DNA from: CANKHA01 sp034668785
GTDB taxonomy: Bacteria; Pseudomonadota; Alphaproteobacteria; Rhizobiales; Xanthobacteraceae
Direction of reading: 5' to 3'
Assembly (NCBI GenBank): GCA_034668785.1
Contig: JAXDOS010000190.1
Location: forward strand, 1-42,056
Length of the DNA stretch: 42,056 bases
Position numbers and translations under genes: made by a program. This document shows positions 22,098 through 31,091 of the stretch, in pieces (position 1 is the stretch's first letter; every line of letters begins with the position of its first letter). The notes beneath the pieces were generated by a model. The model saw only the letters and a program-made list of their open reading frames with translations. It made no database searches and was not told the origin of the DNA.

Positions 22098-22887
22098 TGT
22101 TGTTGCCTGCGTTGTCGTGGTGGGGCTCGGCCTTGGGGTCGGCCCGACGGTCGGATTCGACGGCAGTCATTCGCCGAGCGACCGGATGTCTCCGCTTGAA
22201 GCCTTTCGCAGCGGCGCCCAGGCGCTGAAAGTTGGCGAGACCGACAAGGCGGTGACGTCGCTGCAATATGCCGCCGAAAACGGTCACGCGGTGGCGCAAT
22301 GGAAGCTCGGACGCATGTATGCCGAGGGCGATGGCGTTCCTCATGACGACCTGCGCGCCTTTGATTATTTCAAACGCATCGTTAATGGCCATGCCGACGA
22401 TAACCCCGACCAGCCGCAGGCGCGATTTGTCGCCAATGCCTTTGTCGCGCTCGGGCATTATTACCTCGACGGCATCCCGAACTCGCCGGTAAAGGCCGAC
22501 CCCAACCGCGCGCGCGACATGTTCTCTTATGCGGCTTCCTATTTCGCCGATTCCGACGCCCAATTTCAGCTCGGCCGGCTGTATTTGGAAGGCGCCGGGG
22601 TCCGCCGCGATCCTAAGCAGGCGGTGCGCTGGTTGGCGCTTGCGGCCAACAAAGGCCAATACGAGGCCCAGGCTACGCTGGGCCGCATCCTGTTCAAAGG
22701 TGAACAGGTGCCGCGTCAGCGCCCGCTCGGCTTGATGTGGCTCACGCTTGCGAGCGATGGATCCGGCAGCCAGGCCGGCTGGATCGCCGAGGCACGCGAT
22801 GCCGCGTTCCAGCAGGCGAGCGAGGACGAGCGCGCCATGGCGTTAGAGTTGCTGCAACGATGGCTTAACGGCCGGCGCGAGTGGTAG
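22084..22887 (+). CDS. exoR: ExoR-type periplasmic Sel1-repeat regulator
   Basis: A 267-residue protein with an N-terminal signal peptide (about 1-24, VVACVVVVGLGLGVGPT) and Sel1-like tetratricopeptide repeats: AQWKLGRMYAEGDGV, ANAFVALGHYYLDG, AQFQLGRLYLEGAGV and AQATLGRILFKGEQV. Length and wording match ExoR, the periplasmic protein that holds the ExoS/ChvI two-component system inactive and so limits exopolysaccharide and sets motility in Sinorhizobium. The exoS/chvI genes are not in the window. The start lies inside the ilvD end (14-bp overlap). xth converges on it with four bases between. Identity as ExoR is by sequence likeness, not experiment. Confidence 0.86.
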   Translation: MRISDVVACVVVVGLGLGVGPTVGFDGSHSPSDRMSPLEAFRSGAQALKVGETDKAVTSLQYAAENGHAVAQWKLGRMYAEGDGVPHDDLRAFDYFKRIVNGHADDNPDQPQARFVANAFVALGHYYLDGIPNSPVKADPNRARDMFSYAASYFADSDAQFQLGRLYLEGAGVRRDPKQAVRWLALAANKGQYEAQATLGRILFKGEQVPRQRPLGLMWLTLASDGSGSQAGWIAEARDAAFQQASEDERAMALELLQRWLNGRREW

Positions 22888-22891
22888 CGCG

Positions 22892-23683
22892 TTATCGCGC
22901 TTCGATAGCAAAGTCGGCGAAGACCGGGACGTGATCTGACGGGCGTTCCCAACTCCGTACATGCTTGTCGATGCCGACGCCGGTGAGCCGGTCGGCGGCC
23001 TGCGGCGACAGCAAAAGATGGTCGATGCGAATGCCTCTATTCTTCTGCCAGGCGCCGGCCTGATAGTCCCAAAAGGTATAGAGGCCGGGAGCATCGCTCG
23101 ATGCCCGCACAGCGTCCGTTAGTCCGAGATGAAGAAGCGCCTGAAACTTCTGCCGTGTCTGCGGCAGGAACAGAGCGTCGCCGGTCCACGCCGCGGCATC
23201 GTAAACATCGGAAGCTGTTGGGATCACGTTGAAGTCACCGGCAAGGATGAGCGGCTCTTCCAGCAATAAACGTTCATGTACATAGGCAAGAAGTCTATTC
23301 ATCCATTTGATTTTATATGTATATTTTTCGGTATCCGGAGGGTTTCCGTTCGGGAGATAGACGCAGGCGATGCGCACCACGCCCATACCGGTAGATACGA
23401 GCGTTTCGAGGAAGCGCGCCTGAATGTCGGTTTCGTCCCCGGCCAGACCCGGGGCTACCTCGTCAAATGGGAGCTTCGATAAGAAAGCCACGCCGTTGAA
23501 GGCCTTTTGTCCATGAATAGCGACGTTGTAGCCCAGCGCCTCAAATGCCTCGCGGGGAAACGCCTCGTCGACGCACTTCGTTTCCTGCAGGCACAGAATG
23601 TCCGGTTGCCGCGCCGAAAGCCACGTCACGATATTGTCTAATCGTTGCTTTATGGAATTAACGTTCCAGGTGGCGATGCGCAT
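22892..23683 (-). CDS. xth: Exodeoxyribonuclease III (AP endonuclease)
   Basis: A 263-residue Mg-dependent endonuclease/exonuclease of the ExoIII class that cuts DNA 5' of abasic sites in base-excision repair. Active-site motifs in order: WNVNSIKQR, LQETKCVDEAFP, CVYLPNGNPP, LAGDFNVIPTASD, GIRIDHLLLSP and RPSDHVPVFADF. All catalytic positions (Asn, Glu, Asp, His) are present and length is typical. It converges on exoR. A second base-excision gene, the 3-methyladenine glycosylase, is in the window. ATG 23683 begins the conserved RIATWNVNS. Confidence 0.95.
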   Translation of the reverse strand: MRIATWNVNSIKQRLDNIVTWLSARQPDILCLQETKCVDEAFPREAFEALGYNVAIHGQKAFNGVAFLSKLPFDEVAPGLAGDETDIQARFLETLVSTGMGVVRIACVYLPNGNPPDTEKYTYKIKWMNRLLAYVHERLLLEEPLILAGDFNVIPTASDVYDAAAWTGDALFLPQTRQKFQALLHLGLTDAVRASSDAPGLYTFWDYQAGAWQKNRGIRIDHLLLSPQAADRLTGVGIDKHVRSWERPSDHVPVFADFAIEAR

Positions 23684-23930
23684 GGGCCTGCTCTAGCCGA
23701 CATAGGTGCGTTCACCATGCCCTACCTGCTCTGTCTGGAAAAGCACGGAAGTTTGGTAAGGCCTCGGTGTTAAAGATAGCGAGCAAATATAGGTGACCAG
23801 GGGGATGCGGGGTTTGTGCTAGTGTGATAGGTAGCTGGCCACTTATGATGAATAAAATGTCGGGGGCGACGCGCTGAGCTGACGAGGGAAGCCTAAGGCG
23901 GGTAATTAAAAAACCCGTTTGGCACTAGGG

Positions 23931-25082
23931 ATGAAGAAACGGACTTTGATTTTTGTGGCCGCCGCGACACTTGTCGTGGCCGGCGGAGTTTGGTTTTCGC
24001 GCGGCGGTTCAAGCCCGCAGGGCGCGGCCGCACAATCGCAACGGGGGCCTCAGCGCGGCAACGTGCCCGGCGAAACCGTGCCCGTCGAGTTGGGCGTTGC
24101 GGTGAAGAAAAAGGTGCCGATCCGCATTGAAGCGCTCGGGACCGTTACCCCCATGGCCAGCGTCGCCATCAAGACGCGCATCGATACAGAGATTATCGCG
24201 GTTCATTTCGCCGACGGCGCGGTCGTTCAAAAAGGCGACCTGTTGTTCACGCTGGACAGCCGGGCGCTTGAGGCACAGCTCCGGCAACTGCAAGGCACCC
24301 TCGCCAAGGACCGCGCCTCCCTTGAGGGCTCCGAGCGGGACGTAAAGCGCTATAGCGAATTGCTGGCGAAGGGCGCCACCACGCAGCTCAATCTGGACAA
24401 CGCCACGACCCAAGCAAACTCGTTGCGCGGAACCATCGCCGCGGACGAATCCGCAATAGAAAATCTCAAAGTGCAGATCAGTTACTGCACCATTCGCGCG
24501 CCCATATCCGGCCGCGCCAGCATGGCGGCCGTGAAGGTCGGAAATCTGGTTCGCGCTGCCGATCCCACGCCGCTCGCGACCCTCATCCAATCGGCTCCGG
24601 TCTATATCACCTTCCCACTGCCACAACGCAGCCTGCCCGACTTGCGGCAGGGGCTTGCCGCTGGAAGCGCAACAATCGAGGCGTCTGTTCCCGGAGAGTC
24701 GCGCCGTGCCGCCGGCCAGGTGACCATGATCGAAAACACGGTGGACGCAACGACCGGAACGGTTCCCGTTCGCGCCACCATGCCGAATGCCGATGAGCTG
24801 CTTTGGCCGGGCACATTGGTGACCGTCCGCCTGACCTTCCGCGAAGAAGACGCCATCACGGTTCCGTCGACGGCGGTGCAGGTCAGTCAGTCAGGGTCCT
24901 TCGTCTTTGTCGTTAAAAACAATGTGGCGACGGTTCAGCCGATCACGGTGGCTCGTGTGTTGGAAATGGAGACGGTCCTTACAAGCGGACTGGAAGGCGG
25001 CGAATCCGTCGTGACTAATGGTCAGCTCCGCTTGTCCAACGGCTCGAGAGTGGCGGCGCGCGACGCCAAGACGGGCACCTGA
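23931..25082 (+). CDS. RND efflux periplasmic adaptor (HlyD/MdtA-like)
   Basis: A 383-residue membrane-fusion protein. An N-terminal membrane segment (TLIFVAAATLVVAGGVW) is followed by the lipoyl/barrel-sandwich half (VAIKTRIDTEIIAVHFADGAVVQ), a long alpha-hairpin (RDVKRYSELLAKGATTQL), a second lipoyl half (TIRAPISGRA) and the beta-barrel/membrane-proximal end (LWPGTLVTVRL). This is the full order of MdtA/AcrA-type adaptors that link an inner-membrane pump to an outer channel. A TTG at 23919 could add four residues; ATG 23931 with AGGG is preferred. The pump gene starts three bases after its stop. Confidence 0.93.
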   Translation: MKKRTLIFVAAATLVVAGGVWFSRGGSSPQGAAAQSQRGPQRGNVPGETVPVELGVAVKKKVPIRIEALGTVTPMASVAIKTRIDTEIIAVHFADGAVVQKGDLLFTLDSRALEAQLRQLQGTLAKDRASLEGSERDVKRYSELLAKGATTQLNLDNATTQANSLRGTIAADESAIENLKVQISYCTIRAPISGRASMAAVKVGNLVRAADPTPLATLIQSAPVYITFPLPQRSLPDLRQGLAAGSATIEASVPGESRRAAGQVTMIENTVDATTGTVPVRATMPNADELLWPGTLVTVRLTFREEDAITVPSTAVQVSQSGSFVFVVKNNVATVQPITVARVLEMETVLTSGLEGGESVVTNGQLRLSNGSRVAARDAKTGT

Positions 25083-25085
25083 TCC

Positions 25086-28000
25086 ATGGGCATTTCCGAG
25101 CTTTGCATCCGGCGGCCCGTATTCACGTCCCTCATTACGATGACCATCATCGTATTTGGAGCTTTCGCCTATAGGCTTCTGCCCGTGGCGGCTTTGCCCA
25201 ACGTCGATTTTCCCACCATCACCATCAGCGCGACGTTGCCGGGTGCAAGCCCCGAGACAATGGCATCATCGGTGGCGGCGGTGATCGAGCGGCAGATGTC
25301 GACGATCTCCGGCATCAACTCGATGACGTCGACGTCCTCCCTCGGCAGAAGCCAAATCACCATTCAGTTTGATCTTAACCGGGACATCGACGGCGCAGCG
25401 CTCGATGTACAGTCGGCGCTCTCGATCGCGACGCGGCGTATGCCGCCGGAAATGACGACGCCGCCGGGATTTCGCAAGGTCAATCCGGGTGACTACGCAG
25501 TCATCCTGATCAGCCTGATTTCGCCGACGCTGCCTCTATCTACCGTCGACGAATACGCCGAGACAGTGCTGGCGCAGCAGATATCCCAGCTTCCTGGCAT
25601 CGCCCAGGTCGATGTCAACGGCGCGCAGAAATTCGCCGTGCGGGTGCAAGTCGATCCGGTGGCAGCGGCGGCGCGGAATATTTCGCTCGATGAAATTCGC
25701 CGGGTTGTGGTTTCGACCAATTCCAATTCGCCGGTCGGGACGCTCTACGGTTCGAACCAGAACGTGACCCTGCTGGCGACCGGAGCCATGCGGAAGGCCG
25801 AAGAATACCGCAAGGTTGTTGTTGCCTACCGAAATGGCGCGCCCATCAAGCTTGACGAAGTCGCGCGCGTCATCGATGGCGTCGAAAACGACAAGATTGC
25901 AACCTGGTTCAACAATGAGCGCGCGATTGTGCTCGGAATCCAGAAGCAACCCGGAGCTAATACCATCGCCGTGGTCGACGCCATCCGCGAGCGGTTTCCG
26001 ACCTATCAAGCCCAGGTTCCCGCCGCGATTAAACTGGAAATTCTGAACGACCGCTCGATCTCAATTCGGGATTCCGTTCACGATGTGCAGATCACGCTCG
26101 GCATCGCCATAACCCTCGTCGTGCTGGTCATTTTTCTTTTTCTCCGCAGGGTTTCCGCCACGGTCATTCCCGCGCTGGCGGTGCCGGTTTCGCTCATCGG
26201 CACCTGCGCGATGGTCTATGCCTTCGGATTCTCCATCAATAATATGACCCTCTTGGCTTTGACGCTGTCCGTCGGGTTCGTTGTTGATGACGCCATCGTC
26301 ATGCTGGAGAACATTGTCCGCCACGTCGAAGGCGGGATGCGTCCGTTCGAGGCGGCGCTGAAAGGTGCGCGAGAGATCGGCTTCACCATCATCTCGATTA
26401 CCTTCTCGCTGATCGCGGTGTTTATTCCGGTGCTGCTCATGGGCGGCATGGTTGGCCGCATATTCCGCGAGTTCGCCGTGACGATTGCGGTCGCCATCAT
26501 TATTTCCGGCTTTGTTTCCTTGACCCTGACGCCGATGCTTTGCGCGCGGGTCTTGCGCAGCCACCACGAAGGCGAGTCGCAAAATGTCGTGCTTCGCGTC
26601 TTCGAGTCGATGTTCCGCTCCTGGCTGCGCGCCTATGAGTGGTCGCTCGAGAGAGTATTGAACTACAAGCCGGTCGTGCTTGTCGTTACCTTAATAACCC
26701 TGGCGGCTACGGTCGCGCTTTATTACTACATTCCCAAAGGGTTCTTCCCCACCGAGGATACCGGCTTCGTTTCCGCCAGCACCGAAGCGAACTCTGATAT
26801 TGCCTTCCCCGCCATGGTCGAGCTGCAGAAACAGGTCGCCACTATCGTTGGCGCCGATCCGGCGGTCGCCTATGTCAATTCCACGGTAGGTCCAGGCGGC
26901 CCAAATCCGACCGGCAACGTAGGGCGCCTATTCATAGCGCTCAAACCGAAAGCGGTACGCCGGGAAGACTCGACTGCCGTTATTCAGCGGCTGCGGCAGA
27001 AGGCGGGCAACAGTGTCGCCGGCATGAAGGTGACGTTCCAGAACGTCCAGAACCTCAACATCACCGGCCGTTTCTCCAAGAGCCAGTACCAGTACACGTT
27101 GCAATCAAGCGACACCGACGCGCTCTATAAGGCAGCGCCCGAAATGCGCGACAGGATCGCGAGAATTCCCGGGCTACTCGATGTGGAGATGGATCTCTAT
27201 ATCAAGAACCCGCAGATGACAGTGGAGGTCGATCGCGAGAAGGCGGCGACTTACGGGATTTCGATCGATCAAATTCGTCAGGAAATGTTCAATGCCTTTG
27301 GCAACCGTCAGGTTGCTACAATCTTCACGTCGGACAACGATTATCAAGTCATTCTTCAGACGTTGCCGGAATATCAGACCGATACCTCTGCGCTTTCCAA
27401 AGTTTATGTAAAAACTTCCTCCGGCCAATCCGTGCCATTGGAAGCGGTGACGCGCCTAGTGCCGACAGTAGGTCCGCTGCTGGTCAATCATCAGGCTTCG
27501 CAACCCGCCGTGACCATTTCGTTCAATCTTGCGCCGGGCACGGCGCTCGGAACTGCCAAGGATGCCATTCAAGTGGTGGAGGAAGAGGCGAACCTTCCCG
27601 CGACTATTTCAAAGGGCTTCCAGGGCGCGGCACAGGTGTTCGAGGACTCGCAGAAGGGCCAGCTTGTGTTGGTTCTCGCTGCTATCTTCGCGGCCTATGT
27701 GCTGCTCGGCGTCTTGTATGAAAGCTTCATCCATCCCATCACCATCATCTCCGGACTTCCCTCGGCCGGCGTCGGCGCGCTGCTTACGCTGATGGCGTTC
27801 CGCATGGATCTTTCCGTCATCGCCATGATCGGCATCGTGATGCTGGTCGGTATCGTCAAGAAGAACGCGATCATGATGATCGATTTCGCCATCGAGCGCC
27901 GCCGCGTCGGCCTTTCCGCCGAGGCGGCGATCCGCGAAGCGGCGCTGCTGCGCTTCCGTCCGATCATGATGACCACCTTTGCCGCGATCTTCGGCACACT

Positions 28001-28238
28001 ACCGATTGCGCTGGGCGCCGGGGCCGGCGCCGAACTGCGGCAGCCCTTGGGCATCGCGGTCGTCGGTGGGCTATGCGTGTCGCAGCTTCTCACGCTCTAC
28101 ATCACGCCCGTCATCTACATCTACTTGGATGTCTTCGACCGGATGCTCAAGCGTCGTCTTGAGCCACAGGTGGAAGAGATTCCAGAGGCCGGGCATTCCG
28201 ATCATGCGGGAAGGCCGCAGCCGGTCGCGGCGGAGTAG
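25086..28238 (+). CDS. RND multidrug efflux permease (AcrB/MdtB/MdtC family)
   Basis: A 1050-residue inner-membrane drug/proton antiporter. It has the N-terminal membrane anchor (IRRPVFTSLITMTIIVFGAF), two large periplasmic loops and twelve membrane segments in the duplicated RND plan. Proton-relay residues appear: paired Asp in GFVVDDAIVMLENI and Lys in GIVKKNAIMMIDFAIE. Length and motifs fit the hydrophobe/amphiphile pump class (multidrug or solvent), with strongest likeness to MdtB/MdtC-type sequences. It follows the adaptor gene by three bases. No outer-membrane partner gene adjoins, so it may use the TolC-type channel. Substrates unknown. Confidence 0.94.
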   Translation: MGISELCIRRPVFTSLITMTIIVFGAFAYRLLPVAALPNVDFPTITISATLPGASPETMASSVAAVIERQMSTISGINSMTSTSSLGRSQITIQFDLNRDIDGAALDVQSALSIATRRMPPEMTTPPGFRKVNPGDYAVILISLISPTLPLSTVDEYAETVLAQQISQLPGIAQVDVNGAQKFAVRVQVDPVAAAARNISLDEIRRVVVSTNSNSPVGTLYGSNQNVTLLATGAMRKAEEYRKVVVAYRNGAPIKLDEVARVIDGVENDKIATWFNNERAIVLGIQKQPGANTIAVVDAIRERFPTYQAQVPAAIKLEILNDRSISIRDSVHDVQITLGIAITLVVLVIFLFLRRVSATVIPALAVPVSLIGTCAMVYAFGFSINNMTLLALTLSVGFVVDDAIVMLENIVRHVEGGMRPFEAALKGAREIGFTIISITFSLIAVFIPVLLMGGMVGRIFREFAVTIAVAIIISGFVSLTLTPMLCARVLRSHHEGESQNVVLRVFESMFRSWLRAYEWSLERVLNYKPVVLVVTLITLAATVALYYYIPKGFFPTEDTGFVSASTEANSDIAFPAMVELQKQVATIVGADPAVAYVNSTVGPGGPNPTGNVGRLFIALKPKAVRREDSTAVIQRLRQKAGNSVAGMKVTFQNVQNLNITGRFSKSQYQYTLQSSDTDALYKAAPEMRDRIARIPGLLDVEMDLYIKNPQMTVEVDREKAATYGISIDQIRQEMFNAFGNRQVATIFTSDNDYQVILQTLPEYQTDTSALSKVYVKTSSGQSVPLEAVTRLVPTVGPLLVNHQASQPAVTISFNLAPGTALGTAKDAIQVVEEEANLPATISKGFQGAAQVFEDSQKGQLVLVLAAIFAAYVLLGVLYESFIHPITIISGLPSAGVGALLTLMAFRMDLSVIAMIGIVMLVGIVKKNAIMMIDFAIERRRVGLSAEAAIREAALLRFRPIMMTTFAAIFGTLPIALGAGAGAELRQPLGIAVVGGLCVSQLLTLYITPVIYIYLDVFDRMLKRRLEPQVEEIPEAGHSDHAGRPQPVAAE

Positions 28239-28245
28239 GGAATCC

Positions 28246-28605
28246 TCAGAGCGCGAAGCTGGTCCCGCAACCGCAGGAAGCGGTGACGTTCGGGTTGTTC
28301 ACCTTGAACGATGCGCCGATCAGATCATCGACGAAATCGATCTGCGATCCGGCGAGATAGCCAAGCGAAACCGGATCGATCAGCACAATGGCGTTGCCGC
28401 GCGTGATCACCATGTCGTCGGGCGCTTGGTCCCGCTCGACATCAAATTTATACTGAAACCCAGAGCAGCCACCGCCCTCGACGCTCACGCGAAGCTTGGC
28501 GCCGCCAGCTTCGCGGCTCAAGATCTCGCCGATCCGCCGCGCAGCTTGTTCGCTGACGGTGACTGTTGCGGTGAGCTTGTTTTCCACGGATTCCGCTTGT
28601 GTCAT
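28246..28605 (-). CDS. erpA: Iron-sulfur cluster insertion/scaffold protein (ErpA/IscA type)
   Basis: A 119-residue A-type carrier that passes Fe-S clusters to target enzymes. The three cluster cysteines are in SVEGGGCSGFQYKF (C47) and the C-terminal CGCGTSF (C111, C113), the standard arrangement. ATG 28605 has GGAG just upstream; a frame to 29010 overlaps the neighbouring gene and is not real. ErpA-type genes commonly neighbour dgt in Rhizobiales, which suggests the cyclodeaminase-like gene between them is an insertion. ErpA and IscA cannot be told apart by eye with certainty. The RND pump gene converges on it, seven bases away. Confidence 0.93.
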   Translation of the reverse strand: MTQAESVENKLTATVTVSEQAARRIGEILSREAGGAKLRVSVEGGGCSGFQYKFDVERDQAPDDMVITRGNAIVLIDPVSLGYLAGSQIDFVDDLIGASFKVNNPNVTASCGCGTSFAL

Positions 28606-28654
28606 GCTCCGACATATAAGGTTTTCTCCAGCACTGACAAGCCGATCACGTGTG

Positions 28655-29761
28655 TCAGTTCCGGATATCCTGCAGGAACAGGCTTGTGGGAATCTCGTGC
28701 CCGAGCCCCGCGCGCTTCGCCAATTCATAAACTCGACCGGCCACCGCGTAGAATTGCGCGCCCTGGATATTGCCGCGTTCGGAATAGGTGATTTGGTCCG
28801 CCGATGTCCGTCCCTTGGCATTACCATTAACGAGGTCCGCCAGCGTGATGCGCTTGTCCGGGAGCGCCACGCCGTGCACGCGTCCTTTCTTGCGGCCATC
28901 TCCGTGTTTTTGCGTATCGGGACGCGCTTGGTAGCCGATATGCTCGGCGTCCGTGGCGAGCTCTGGATGGCCCACTGGAGCGGGGGTGTCGCCGAAACGC
29001 AAATAGACATCGACGCGTTTCAGCGCTTCGGCGTCGGGCTTGCCGCTGCCGCCGACGACGACGATATGCGCGCCCTTTTCCAACAAGCTCCCGTCGGTCA
29101 CCGACACAGTCGAGTCGGTCAGCGCGGCGAGGATATGCGCGCCTTTGTCGACGTCCTCGGCGCGGCTGCAGACCTGGACCTCGATATTGTATTTGCGCGC
29201 CATCTCGCGGCCGAAAGCCTCGCGGTTTTCCTTGGTCGGGCTGAACACCTGAAGCTTCTTGATGTTGCGCACATGGGTGAAGGCCTGCATATGCGTGCGC
29301 GCCATGCCGCCGGAGCCGAGCATGCCGATCACTTCGGCGGCCTCATTCGCCATGTATTTGACGCCGATGCCGCCGTCGGCGCCGACCCGCATATGCTGCA
29401 GGACGCCGTCGTTGATGAAGGCCAGCGGCTCGCCATTCTCGATGGAGGTGAGCAGGACCAAGCCGCAATAGAGGCCGGGACGCGTGCAATATTTCTCCTG
29501 CGTGGTGACACCGTTATAGGTTTGCTCGTAGATGATGTCGGACTTCATGCGGATGGCGAAATAACCCGCCGTGGAGCCGCCCTCCATGGTGCCCCATTGA
29601 TAATTTTTTTTCGGATCACTCGTCGGGATACGGATGTCTATGCGCGGACGGCAGACGGCCTCGCCGAGAGCGAGGTTCCGGTAGGATTCTTCCAGTGCTT
29701 CGATGGTGGTTTCCATCGTCAGCACCTGCTCGACTTCGTGGTTGTTGATGATCAGCGTCAT
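28655..29761 (-). CDS. Ornithine cyclodeaminase / mu-crystallin family protein
   Basis: A 368-residue NAD(P)-dependent enzyme of the OCD/mu-crystallin family. The N-terminal domain (MTLIINNHEVEQVLTMETTIEALEE in short pieces: residues 1-25) is followed by substrate residues (AIRMKSD, NDGVLQHMRVGADGGIGVKY) and a Rossmann fold with VIGMLGSGGMARTHMQAF. The family includes ornithine cyclodeaminase, lysine/alanine dehydrogenases and others, so the substrate is open. The inserted stretch TQKHGDGRKKGRVHG is charged and may be a lineage feature. AAGGCGG precedes the ATG. It is divergent from dgt. Confidence 0.87.
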   Translation of the reverse strand: MTLIINNHEVEQVLTMETTIEALEESYRNLALGEAVCRPRIDIRIPTSDPKKNYQWGTMEGGSTAGYFAIRMKSDIIYEQTYNGVTTQEKYCTRPGLYCGLVLLTSIENGEPLAFINDGVLQHMRVGADGGIGVKYMANEAAEVIGMLGSGGMARTHMQAFTHVRNIKKLQVFSPTKENREAFGREMARKYNIEVQVCSRAEDVDKGAHILAALTDSTVSVTDGSLLEKGAHIVVVGGSGKPDAEALKRVDVYLRFGDTPAPVGHPELATDAEHIGYQARPDTQKHGDGRKKGRVHGVALPDKRITLADLVNGNAKGRTSADQITYSERGNIQGAQFYAVAGRVYELAKRAGLGHEIPTSLFLQDIRN

Positions 29762-29839
29762 TTGCCGCCTTTGCTCCTTTATTTTTGCTAGTTAAGGGCG
29801 CCACCCTTCCCAGGTCAATTCGCGGGCGGCGAGGAAACC

Positions 29840-31048
29840 ATGGCGATTGAAGCGGGTTGCACGCGCGCAGTATACGCCTCCGATCCGAGCGCCAGCCGCG
29901 GCCGCGTGTATCCTGAACCGCCGAGTGCGACCCGCAACGCGTTCCGGCGCGATTGCGACCGCGTCATCCATTCAACCGCCTTCCGTCGTCTGAAACACAA
30001 GACCCAGGTTTTCGTCTTCCACGAGGGCGACCACTACCGCACCCGGCTCACGCACACGCTTGAAGTCGCGCAGATCGCCCGCGCGCTCGCCCGCGCTTTG
30101 GGTCTGGACGAGGATCTGAGCGAAGCGTTGGCCCTGGCGCACGATCTCGGCCATCCGCCATTTGGCCACGCCGGTGAGCGCGCGCTGGACGCTTGCCTGC
30201 AGGAACATGGCGGCTTCGACCATAACGCTCAGACGTTGCGGATCGTGACCGAGCTGGAGCGGCGCTATCCGGTTTTCGACGGCTTGAATCTGACCTGGGA
30301 AACCCTCGAAGGAATCGTCAAGCACAACGGTCCGCTGACTGACGGCGACGGCCGTCCGATCGGACGCTACGGCGAAAGCGGGTTGCCGGAGGCCATCCGC
30401 TTATATGGCGCGGTGCAGGATCTCGATCTCTGGAGCTTTCCCAGCGCCGAGGCGCAGGTCGCCGCCATCGCCGACGACATCGCCTACGATGCGCATGACA
30501 TCGACGATGGGTTGCGCGCCGGCCTCTTTACGGTGGATGACATCGCGGCAGTGCCGCTGGTCGGCGCCATCGTTGACTCCATCCGCAGCCAATACCCGCA
30601 TTTGGAGATCGAGCGTCTGGTGCATGAGTTGGTCCGGCGCCTGATCGGGCAAATGATCGAGGATGTGATCGCCCACACGCGGCGAAACCTCGAGGCGCTA
30701 GCGCCGCGTTCGTCCGAGGATGTGCGCCGCGCCGGCAAGCCGGTGGCGGGATTTTCGCCGGCCATGAGAGCGACCGATAGCGCCATCAAGGGCTTTCTCA
30801 AGCCACGCATGTATCGGCACCCGCGCATCGCCGGCATCATGTCCGATGCTGAACGGGTGGTGCGCGAACTGTTCGCCCATTACATCGCCGCGCCGGCCGA
30901 CATGCCGGCGGAATGGGCCGCCGGCGCGGGCGCGGCTGATGTCCATGGCCAGGCGCGCCGGATCGGGGACTTCATCGCCGGCATGACCGACCGCTACGCG
31001 CTGATCGAACACGCGCGCCACTTTGACTCGACCCCGGAACTGCGTTAG
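29840..31048 (+). CDS. dgt: Deoxyguanosinetriphosphate triphosphohydrolase-like protein (HD domain)
   Basis: A 402-residue HD-domain dNTPase that removes triphosphate from dGTP and related dNTPs. Metal ligands are seen in RLTHTLEVAQIARALA and ALAHDLGHPPFGHAGE (HD), and in DDIAYDAHDIDDGL. Length and motifs match the alphaproteobacterial Dgt-like group. AGGA sits just before the ATG at 29840. It opens the long co-directional block; argS begins 43 bp after its stop. The role is dNTP pool control, but the exact nucleotide preference is unknown. Confidence 0.94.
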   Translation: MAIEAGCTRAVYASDPSASRGRVYPEPPSATRNAFRRDCDRVIHSTAFRRLKHKTQVFVFHEGDHYRTRLTHTLEVAQIARALARALGLDEDLSEALALAHDLGHPPFGHAGERALDACLQEHGGFDHNAQTLRIVTELERRYPVFDGLNLTWETLEGIVKHNGPLTDGDGRPIGRYGESGLPEAIRLYGAVQDLDLWSFPSAEAQVAAIADDIAYDAHDIDDGLRAGLFTVDDIAAVPLVGAIVDSIRSQYPHLEIERLVHELVRRLIGQMIEDVIAHTRRNLEALAPRSSEDVRRAGKPVAGFSPAMRATDSAIKGFLKPRMYRHPRIAGIMSDAERVVRELFAHYIAAPADMPAEWAAGAGAADVHGQARRIGDFIAGMTDRYALIEHARHFDSTPELR

Positions 31049-31091
31049 TCGGCGCAGCGCCCGCGGCGCGCGGTTGTTTGCAGAAAAGCCC

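Noticed and set aside
23899..23917. Terminator-like CGGGT/ACCCG inverted repeat before the RND adaptor
   Set aside because: Only five base pairs; a nearby T-run is too short to call it.
28496..29791. 431-codon frame antisense to the cyclodeaminase gene
   Set aside because: Mirror of the real gene; no recognisable domains.
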